This document shows, one piece after another, positions 56,453 to 64,000 of a stretch of 64,000 bases of DNA; the stretch's first letter is position 1; each line of letters opens with the position of its first letter. Source of the DNA: Flabesymbios commensalis. Its lineage: Eukaryota; Annelida; Polychaeta; Terebellida; Flabelligeridae. Location: the NCBI GenBank assembly GCA_964017125.1, contig OZ024914.1, forward strand, positions 25,549,623-25,613,622. Direction: 5' to 3'. Under the pieces are notes generated by a model. It ran no database searches, was not told the origin of the DNA, and saw only the letters and a list, made by a program, of their open reading frames with translations. The position numbers were made by a program, and so were the translations under genes.

Positions 56453-56596
56453 GTTTTTCTCCTCCTCGTCCTTGGTGTCCACCTCTGGGGCTCTCTGGTT
56501 GGCGTCCTGGTCAGACTCGGCAAACATGTAGCTGCTCCGTGAAAACAACTCCATCTTCTCCAGTAGGTTCAACTGGTTCACGTGAGCCTCAGCCTC
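56453..56596 (-). CDS. Internal exon of an unidentified host gene (48 codons)
   Basis: Read on the minus strand, a T-rich tract ending TTTTTTCTTCAG is followed at once by an open frame of exactly 48 codons that ends AAAAAC, then a strong donor GTGAGT (56447-56452). Both junctions are phase 0. The peptide contains LLEKMELFSRSSYMFAESD followed by a polar, acidic tail (DTKDEEEKN). The codons favour G or C at the third position (CAC, GTG, AAC, CAG, CTG, GAG, AAG, GAC), unlike the surrounding AT-rich DNA. The first part could be an amphipathic helix. The plus strand is also open here but has no splice logic. I do not recognise the protein family. The partner exons must lie far away, with the gene running towards lower coordinates, so tens of kilobases of this window may be its introns. 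Confidence 0.72.
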
Positions 56597-57208
56597 CTGA
56601 AGAAAAAACAACAACAAAATTATTGTGATATTAAAAAACAATGTTCTAACAAAATTTAAAATATGTCATTGTTTATTATGAAATTTTGCACATTCTCAAA
56701 TGCTGACAATAATAGGTGTTCTCATGCAACTAAATAAAAAAAAAAACGCGAAGTGACGGATTTACCTTCATTTAAAATAAGATGTTTCACATTTTCGTTA
56801 TCAATACTGCTATGTGAAGGAAAAAGAAATTAACTTTTTATTTTTAAGGAAACACTTACGGCCTTTTAACTTTTCTCTACATTATAGCTTTTTAAATCAG
56901 CATATAACAAATTTACAGTAAAATTGGTAGTGTTAACAATGTCGCTGTGAAAATATGTCTGTTTGTTCGTAATATTATGGCAGCATGGGAACATTAATTA
57001 GGTTCATTTCAGGTTGATACAGCGTCACCATAATTTAAATAAATGTCTCTCCCACTTAGGGAATAACTCTCGAGACTCTTTGCACATAGGGTGACGTTGT
57101 CTAAAATACCATTATTATAGAGGCAAACCCTTTATTATTAGGACGAGGTATAATCCGAACCAATTCTTTGTCATAAATCAGACGCTTCTAAATATAAAAT
57201 TCATAACG

Positions 57209-57435
57209 TTAACCCTAGAGCCGCCAAATTAACCCACTTGGAGTTGTGTCTCGCTGACGCGATCCGCAACTTCAAGTGGGTGGAAATTATTCAGATTTGA
57301 CAAAATGAAGTTCAACGATTTTGACTTCTTGCTGATTGATATCACGTTTTATCTTTAACGTGTTCAAAAGGTACTATTCAATGTGCTAATAAAAAACAAA
57401 ACGAATATAATCAGGACCGGCAGTTAAAGGGTTAA
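57209..57435. mobile_element. B8: complete family B MITE
   Basis: TTAA flanks both ends, 227 bp. The hairpin is close to the left end (AACCCACTTGGAGTTGTGTC ... CAACTTCAAGTGGGT); the CCGGCAGTTAAAGGG terminus is on the right. This subtype also contains ATTCAGATTTGACAAAATG. Confidence 0.88.
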
Positions 57436-57689
57436 CTGATGGCATATAAACTATTATCGTCACCATGCGTCACATTACACCCGCGACATGAACCTGTGGT
57501 CAAACGATCCTGTAGGCGTTTAAATTTAGTCCAGGGCAATGTGTGCATGTCGTGGGGCATCATAAAAACTGATTAATATAATAAGCTGATGAGATCGTGC
57601 GTCTTCTAAACTAGATCTTAGTCTGGGACGTGATCAGCCAAAGATCGGTATTACAATACGCCGTTTGAGTCCTTACAGTTACAATCATG

Positions 57690-57877
57690 TCTATAATTGC
57701 CGTTTGTGGCCTTTCATTTGTCCTTCAGACAAGAAAATTTGAAAGAGAAATATGCATTGTACATAAGTTGTGTATGAGTAAATTTTACACACTTGAAGTT
57801 ATGGGAGACAAAACTTCAGGTGGGTATTTTTTTAAATTCTATAACATTAAAAATCCACATAGAGCCGCAAGGGTTAA
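57690..57877. mobile_element. B9a: diverged family B MITE
   Basis: Contains ATTTTACACACTTGAAGTTA and a shortened second arm (AAACTTCAGGTGGGTA), ending CCGCAAGGGTTAA. The left edge is uncertain. Confidence 0.6.
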
Positions 57878-58001
57878 CATTTATCAACACAAATATGAAA
57901 TTTGTACCCACTTGAAGTTATGGGTCGCGTTAGCGAGACCAAACTTCAAGTGGGTAAACAACTAAATTATCTAACATAGGGCCTAGAGCTTCAAGGGTTA
58001 A
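57874..58001. mobile_element. B9b: short family B MITE abutting B9a
   Basis: TTAA at 57874-57877 is shared with B9a and TTAA at 57998-58001 ends it. Only 128 bp: mostly the hairpin (ACCCACTTGAAGTTATGGGT ... AACTTCAAGTGGGT) plus AGAGCTTCAAGGG. Confidence 0.78.
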
Positions 58002-58500
58002 CATCTATAAACTCTCATGTCTAACAGTTAATTAATTAGACATCTTTTCATTCAACTTGAGATGTGATTTTCTGTCGTAATTACCAAAAACCCTGATGAC
58101 ATCACAATCACAAGGCTCTGACGCAGAGATCTCCATTTTCAAATGGAATAGTTCTAACTGAATACAATCACCAGATTTTGCCAGTTGAAAATGGCCTAGT
58201 TTTAACAGGCTCTCGAATTATTCATCTCAGTTTCATGACACCCGAGTTTTTCAGCAGGCGTTTTTACACTGCTGGCTGTGTTCATAAAATGGTGGTCACT
58301 GTCACCGGGTCTGCCGCGCAGTGAGTTAGTAGGCAGCCTGGTCATGTCTGGTAAATTACCACCTCAAGCTGACTATAAACGTCCTGTTTTTATTAAATAC
58401 TCCAGTATATTATCTTAAATCAAATGAAATCTGAGAACCTCTTTATTGTGACGGATTTGACCATTTTTTATTGGATGAATTCTATTCAAAATATGCCATG
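58002..58500. other. Repeat-free stretch between B9b and A11
   Basis: No ORF or repeat recognised. Contains AATTAATTAGACATC and TGATGACATCACAATCACAA (a palindromic TGATGACATCA-like site). Moderately mixed composition; possible regulatory DNA. Confidence 0.2.
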
Positions 58501-58525
58501 TGGTTATTAAATGCGACGACAGAGC

Positions 58526-58772
58526 TTAACCCTTATGGCGTTGAATTAATTTGTAAAAAAACATCACAACCAAAAGGTTTTTTCACTTTGAAATTATAAT
58601 AAATGTCTTAGTTAGCTCTTTCCGATTCATTTGAATACATATGTTAGGGGACTACGGCCATTAGAAATATTTTTACTCTTACAGTGCGGGGATCGACTTT
58701 AGTCGTCAGAATCTGACGTCTGTAGACGTCAGATTCTGACGACTAAAGTCGATCCCGCACTGTAATGGTTAA
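58526..58772. mobile_element. A11: complete family A MITE, arms co-varied
   Basis: TTAA flanks both ends, 247 bp. Hairpin end right. Relative to siblings both arms carry the same change (TTTAGTCGTCAG and CTGACGACTAAA instead of AGACGTC and GACGTCT). The right TTAA is shared with B10. Confidence 0.9.
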
Positions 58773-58960
58773 CCCTTCGCATGTTTTAATAGCCGATTAA
58801 ATAACTGTTATTTGGGAATGAAATGTGTGCTTAAACATCAAGATTTGCAAATGTGTAGTTTAAAATTAAACAAATATGAGTAATTTTCACCCACATGAAG
58901 TTGTGGATCGCGGTAGCAAGACACAACATAAAGTGGTTGAAAATTTAAATAAAATAACTA
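58769..58960. mobile_element. B10: family B MITE abutting A11
   Basis: Starts at the TTAA that ends A11 (CCCTTCGCATGTTTTAATAG). Hairpin CACCCACATGAAGTTGTGGA ... GACACAACATAAAGTGG has a degraded second arm. The right end is not clear. Confidence 0.7.
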
Positions 58961-59161
58961 TTGGGAATGAGTCGCATGACTTTTTCAACGTTTATTGACG
59001 TTCCCTTATAGGTGTAATTTTATGCACCTATCCTCATGTAGGCCTATGACCGTTATTTTAGATGTATAATTGAAATGATTTGCAAATATAAGAACTAGAC
59101 AGCCTATTCCGCCGTGTAATATTTGGTCATTTCCACTTATTGTATATACATCGTATAACCC

Positions 59162-59407
59162 TTAACCCTTTAACCGCAAAATTATTCAATTTGAATTTCC
59201 ACCCACTTGAAGTTATGTCTCGCCGACGCGATCCACAACTTCAAGTGAGTGAAAATTATTCAGATTTGACAAAATGGAGGTCAACTCTTTTCAAATCTTG
59301 CTGAATTATGTCACATTTTATTTTTACCATATGCAAAATGTTGTACTTAATGTGCTAATAAAAAAATGAAAACCCGAATATATGCGGCACCGTCGGTCAA
59401 AGGGTTA
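59162..59407. mobile_element. B11: family B MITE
   Basis: Left TTAA; right end TTAG. Hairpin near the left end (CACCCACTTGAAGTTATGTC ... CACAACTTCAAGTGAGTG). Right end CGGCACCGTCGGTCAAAGGG. Close sibling of B13. Confidence 0.87.
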
Positions 59408-59565
59408 GGTGCTAAGTTATCTTATTTAATTTGTCACCACTTGAAGTTGTGCCTCGCTACCGCGAACCACAACTTCAAGTGGGTAAAAATTAGGCATATT
59501 TGAGACCGCACATTTTGTAAATCTTTCTATTTAAACACACACACCGCGATTTGGTCGGCTAATAC
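59404..59565. mobile_element. B12: partial family B MITE abutting B11
   Basis: Begins at the TTAG that ends B11. Contains a near-perfect hairpin (CCACTTGAAGTTGTGCCTCG ... CCACAACTTCAAGTGG) and the interior GGCATATTTGAGACC. Right end lost. Confidence 0.7.
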
Positions 59566-60286
59566 AACGCATTACAAACTATACGATATTGCCTTTTGAT
59601 GCGAAATATTATTTTCTCTTTCTGATTATCAGATTATCGAACAAATGTCATGTGGCGGTTTATGCGACAAAGGTTGTCTGGTGGTTCATCTGAAATTAGT
59701 TATTCCTTTAGGTGGCCTGATGGTTCAGGGATAATTATTTATTCCTTCACTTTAATAAACACTTGGTCGTAATTACCAGCATGATGCAATAAATTCTGAG
59801 GAAAAATCATCTTGATTTTTTTTAGATGTAATTATTTTATATAAAAACCTACAATTATTATAGTAAAACGATCCATTCAGGTATTACTATTGACATGATT
59901 GATATGCCCAGTAAAGATTAAAGGCGTACAGATCAATTTGAATGATAGATGTTAAAACCAACGCGGGGCTAATTACTAGTCGTCGAGACGTGCTGAAAAT
60001 ATATATTTTACCAACTGGAAAATACATTTACCAAAACACCAAAAGCTAACAATTATTAATACATCTTAAATAGGTCTGCAATAATCACTGTATCGTAAGG
60101 GATATATTTATTAAAAAAACAACCGAAAATTCAAATGTTTCTTGAATTCATTTGGAACTGAACTTGAGATGAGTATATTTAAAGTCATTTTGAAAAATGT
60201 GGTGGAACAGCCACAGGGATTAATTGTCTTTTTACTAATAATTAAAACTAAAACATACATTCAGCTCGTACAATCACGTTAGATAG

Positions 60287-60530
60287 TTAAACTCTTACAA
60301 CGCGTAGATCGACGTCAGATTATGACGTCTAAAGTCGATCCGCGTCAGATTCTGAAGTCTCAAGTCGATCCCCGCACTGTAAGAATTAAAATATTTGTAA
60401 TAGCCATAGACCCATAACCTAGATATTCAATTAAAGCGGAAAGAACCCACTAAGAATATTTATGATGATTTCAAATTGAAAACCCTTTGGTCTCCATAGT
60501 TTATACAAAATATTTCAGCTAGTTTTAAAT
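60287..60530. mobile_element. A12: family A MITE with rearranged hairpin
   Basis: Left TTAA then ACTCTTACAACGCGTAGATC. The hairpin region carries partly repeated GTCAGATTCTGA and GTCGATCC segments, as if an arm was re-copied out of register. The right end is degraded near 60530. Confidence 0.8.
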
Positions 60531-60663
60531 ATACATACAAAAAAAGGCAACGAAAAGTATCAGCTCTATGTCCCCCAGGCTGATATTCCTCCATTTCCAT
60601 ATTCCCCTAGGTATAATATGTACCCACAAACTATAGCATCTTCCCTCAGGCAATATTGCCTTA

Positions 60664-60761
60664 CCCAGCAAACACGAGGCGTTGGTCCAATGTTTGGCTG
60701 ATGTTTGGCCAGCGTTGTAGATGATGTGCCAACATCAGGCCAACGTCTCGTGTTTGCTGGG
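60664..60761. mobile_element. D27: canonical family D element with TA flanks
   Basis: 98 bp flanked by TA (60662-60663 and 60762-60763). CCCAGCAAACACGAGGCG mirrors CGTCTCGTGTTTGCTGGG. Best copy for terminal consensus and target site. Confidence 0.9.
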
Positions 60762-60907
60762 TATTAATGAAACGTTTACATCGCAACATACTAGAATACA
60801 TATAATGCTTAATTATGCTCGCAAAAATACAATGATTTTGTAATCTGACAAAAAGGTTCAACCATTATTTATGTTACAACAAAAAAGTCTGTTCCTTTGT
60901 ACTGTCT

Positions 60908-61153
60908 TTAACCCTTTAACCGCTAAATTATTCAATTTGAATTTTCACCCACTTGAAGTTGTGTCTCGCTGACGCGATCCACAACTTCAAGTGAGTGAAC
61001 ATTATTCAGATTTGACAAAATGGAGGTCAACTGTTTTCATATCGTGCTGGTTGATGTCACCTTTTATCTTTAACATATTTAAAAAGTGGTACTTAATGTG
61101 CTAATAAAAAATGAAAGCCCAAATATATGCGGCACCGGCGGTTAAAGGGTTAA
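60908..61153. mobile_element. B13: complete family B MITE
   Basis: TTAA flanks both ends, 246 bp. Left end CCCTTTAACCGCTAAATTAT, hairpin 60940-61003 with loop TCGCTGACGCGA, right end GCGGCACCGGCGGTTAAAGGG type. Best-preserved copy of this subtype. Confidence 0.9.
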
Positions 61154-62362
61154 TATGGTGTCAGAACGGGAACTCTCGAAAATGTCCACCTGCTCAGAAT
61201 AGACACCCTGTAGAGACTTCAGTTGTATTCGTTCTCACTCTACCCCTGAATGCGATGAGGCCTTTTCCACCTATTTGAGCACCCCTCTCCATGCGACTCC
61301 CAACTGTCGGCCCCTCCCCTAAATTTCAAACTCCGCCCGAAATTATGAAAGTGGTACATGTAGAACAAATATAGCTTTTATTGCAATAAATATGTTACCC
61401 ATACATTTCTAATTCAAGTATATCATAGCATACATATTTTACCATAAATAGAGACACATATAACGTTCTGAATTATTTTCTTGACTTTATATGAGCACAT
61501 TTAATCTCGAAAATACGTATTATTTTTCAAAATGAAACCACATATTTTGCGTGCGTTTTCGTTAATAAGTAGATAATTAGGGGGATTATATCGACACAAA
61601 ATCACAAGAATAAGAGTTTAGTCACTGTTTAGGCTGTTTTTGATCTATTAGCTGATGTAATCCCCCGTTTTAGGCTCTAATTATTCAATTTGTAATCAGA
61701 GGTGGCAATATTTGACTGTATAATCCAGTTGTACACACTCTATAATTGTGTGATAGGCTGTACAAATAACATTTCGCAGATGGCAAGGACACAGTGCTGC
61801 CTCAACGTTGGGCCATTATCATCGACGCTATCACAATTTTGGAACAGCGTTGGCCAAGTTCTCGCATCGCTTCGCGTATACTGTCACTTGGCTTGATGTT
61901 CCCAGGCCAGACGGTGCCGTCTGATTGCCGGCGCGTTGCGATTAGCTTTGATGTCTGAGCTTGGGGGGTGTCGCACGAGAGGCACGTGTGTCGTCCTGGA
62001 GTGGGTTCCCAAATAGGTAGACACAGGCTCATATCTGGCAGGGTGTAGTGGGAAGACAAGTACACCCTGCACGCAGGATGAGAATAGACAAAGCTTAGTA
62101 TATATATAGTGCATGCAAATGCTGAGAGAAAGCGGCGCGGATCTCATCACGAAATTACCGCATCATGCAATTCTTACAAACGACCTAATTTGGCGTGTGT
62201 AATTGCCCCACCGAGTAGACAGATCGCTTCGGGTTCTGAAGATATCTGCCAGCGTGTGGCAGTGCCGATGAGTAGCGTAGCATTCAGATGTGTGGCCAGA
62301 TTACACAGTGAATTGTCTTTATCGTTTGTTAACACTGGTAATACGAAGGGATATATATACTC
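61154..62362. other. Unassigned stretch
   Basis: AT-rich to about 61750, then mixed composition with D28. 62130-62340 is GC-richer without a convincing exon. Confidence 0.45.
61789..61856. mobile_element. D28: decayed family D element
   Basis: CTCAACGTTGGGCCATTATC, ATCGACGCTATCACAATTTT, GAACAGCGTTGGCC. Confidence 0.4.
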
Positions 62363-62450
62363 GAGACGTTGATCCAATGTTAGGTTAATGCTGGGCCAGC
62401 GTCGCAGACGGGGGCCCAGCATTAACCTGACATTAGGTCAACATCTAGTC
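62363..62450. mobile_element. D29: family D element
   Basis: GATCCAATGTTAGGTTAATG, CTGGGCCAGCGTCGCAGACG and CCCAGCATTAACCTGACATT arms, well paired. Confidence 0.82.
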
Positions 62451-62533
62451 TTATTTCCACTGAACGTAACAGTTAAAGTACAGTAATTATTCAGTGAATC
62501 AACAGCATATTCTTTGAATTTATTCTTCTAGTT

Positions 62534-62602
62534 TTTGAAATCGTCATTCATTTAAAGCCGGGATTTGTTAGACAATTGCAAACTTTAAATAAGAAAAAAC
62601 AT
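62534..62602. mobile_element. C6: decayed family C hairpin
   Basis: AAATCGTCATTCATTTAAAG ... CAAACTTTAAATAAGAAAA; arms partly paired. Confidence 0.45.
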
Positions 62603-63247
62603 ACTATAGAACAGCTCGACACTAACGGGTCCGCGATCTCTTGTGAAAAAGGTGGATTACTTTTATCTAGATCTAGACGCAAATGGAATCAGTGATTGTG
62701 TCATTAATGAATCGTCATTAACAGCGTAGAAAAAAAAACAACGAATTGGCGGTAAGTTTTATCAAGTACATCTTTGTGCATCAGTTTTGCCGACAGAAAA
62801 ATATCCTGCTCATTTATTTATGATACTTTCACAGAAAATATACCCCGTACATTACTTGAGATCCTATTTATATTCAGAATCATTATAACATAGTGCCAAA
62901 TTTAAGATGTTTAGAATTCCCATATCAACGTGATATTATATAATTCAAATTTCACTCACTAATCAAACCTCGTGATAGAAAAATTTAGCAACTGAAAGGA
63001 TACCAGACTCAAGAGCGCAACAATAGATTTCATATCTAGTAAAAACTAGACATCGTAATGTTGTTTGCGTCATGTTGGATCATCGTGTACATGATTCAAA
63101 ACAAAAGATGCTGAATCAAATTTCAGTGTGGGATCGCATATGGAAGTGCGGGTTCGACACCATGTACACAGTGCAGAAAACTGGTATCTCCACACAATCG
63201 TTTATTATGGGTGGGTGATATCAAACACCAGAAGTTTGTTATATTCT

Positions 63248-63269
63248 GATCCGGCAGGAAAAGGGTTAA
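63248..63269. mobile_element. Family C terminus, orphan
   Basis: GATCCGGCAGGAAAAGGGTT followed by AA is the reverse complement of a family C end (CCCTTTTCCTGCCGG versus CCCTTGTCCTGCTGG). It sits immediately left of C7, head to head. Confidence 0.55.
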
Positions 63270-63480
63270 TTAACCCTTCTGGTGTTGAATTGCTTGTTTC
63301 AATTTATTATTCATCTAAAGCTGGAATTGCTAACGTAAGTTCTAGCTTCAAATGACAAGAAATATATATTTTTATGAAAAATAAACATCTCCCAAATATA
63401 ACGATTTGATTATCTGAACATCATACTAAAAATATCTGTCATTTCCAATGTCATTTTGTGTATTTAGGAACATCCTTTAA
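63270..63480. mobile_element. C7: family C MITE abutting A13
   Basis: TTAA at 63270-63273 and at 63477-63480. Left end CCCTTCTGGTGTTGAATTGC, hairpin CATCTAAAGCTGGAATTGC ... GTTCTAGCTTCAAATGA. The right TTAA is also the left TTAA of A13. Confidence 0.75.
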
Positions 63481-63709
63481 CCCTTGCAACGCTGAAATAT
63501 TTTTGCATAAATTATGGAGACCAAAGTTTTTTTCGATTTGAAATCATCATAAATGTTTTAGATTCATTTGAATACCTATGTTATGGCACCACTTCCATTA
63601 TAAATATTTTACTCTTTCAGTGCACAGTTCGACTTTAGACATCAGAATCTGACGTCTACAAACGTCAAATTCTGATGTCTAAAGTCGATCCCCGCGCTGA
63701 GAGGGTTAA
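63477..63709. mobile_element. A13: complete family A MITE
   Basis: TTAA flanks both ends, 233 bp; plain end left, hairpin end right ending CCCCGCGCTGAGAGGGTTAA. The left TTAA is shared with C7. Confidence 0.9.
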
Positions 63710-64000
63710 ACAGTATGCAGCATAATGGTTAGTACTGACAAGCAGACGTACAAGACCAAGGTAAAACTAGGGGATGATGACGAGGGAATTGTGAAGTGAT
63801 AACTACTGGAGGCAGGGCTGACTGCCGGGATGGGGGCAGTCTCTCATGGGATCACGCCTGATCCCTCTACATTCCCTCGCTGTCTGGATCAGCTTCTCTT
63901 ATTTAATATTTTTCATCCCGAAAATTACCATAATACGTTGGCTAAACAGCGTCCTAGATGTTGACCCAGCACTGGGCTATAGTGGACATTAGAGCTGATA
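63710..64000. other. Unassigned right edge
   Basis: GC-richer text around GGGATCACGCCTGATCCCTC (an imperfect palindrome at about 63849). A D-like half (GATGTTGACCCAGCACTGGG) begins near 63957 and may continue outside the window. Confidence 0.4.

Overview
This window is animal nuclear DNA, AT-rich and almost entirely non-coding. It is dominated by short palindromic or inverted-repeat transposable elements, microsatellites and one LINE. Spliceosomal exon signals, tRNA-derived SINEs, an APE-type non-LTR retrotransposon carrying a 2A peptide, piggyBac-like TTAA insertions and Harbinger-like TWA insertions point to a metazoan. A marine invertebrate (lophotrochozoan, echinoderm, hemichordate or amphioxus) is likely, but the sequence does not let me name a species. 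There are no bacterial-style genes, operons, rRNA genes or CRISPR arrays.

Genes. The only confident protein-coding element of any length is a LINE (about 15.7-19.36 kb): one long ORF with a hydrophobic leader, a 2A motif (GDIETNPGP), an AP-like endonuclease, a reverse transcriptase and a C-terminal Cys/His motif. It has one in-frame stop just before the RT catalytic FADD. The best host-gene signal is one spliced exon on the minus strand (56453-56596) with clean acceptor and donor sites. Weaker coding-like islands lie near 10.16, 32.9 and 41.7 kb. Most of the window therefore looks like a large intron or intergenic desert, with a few GC-richer islands (e.g. 38.0-38.16, 49.14-49.29, 54.88-55.06 kb) that could be regulatory.

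Repeats. At least four unrelated families share one architecture: TTAA target duplications, TIRs usually starting CCCTT, and a hairpin of about 50-90 bp placed at or near one end only. They are called here A (GACGTC hairpin, 13 copies), B (CACTTGAAGTTGTG hairpin, about 14 copies or pieces), C (TTTGAAGCTGG hairpin, about 6) and K (1 copy). They abut one another, sometimes sharing one TTAA, and nest (N inside A1, G inside A4). A second group, D and J (about 30 copies or pieces), are palindromes of about 60-120 bp with ends like CCCAGCAAACAC and a core like TGGGCCAGCGTC. Smaller hairpin families are E and F. Other repeats are two Harbinger-like MITEs (P1, P2), a (CGGA)-rich repeat G, a dimeric tRNA-SINE with target duplications, a 448-bp tandem array, a palindromic minisatellite, a 55-bp tandem repeat, and very long (CAAA)n, (TTGA)n and (GTGA)n microsatellites.

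Several hairpins carry matching changes in both arms, which suggests arm-to-arm correction or selection on the fold. A local duplication (34.29-35.36 versus 35.55-36.01 kb) gives a natural before/after comparison for three MITE insertions. Family names A-P, S1-S4 and numbering are mine. No database search was possible.
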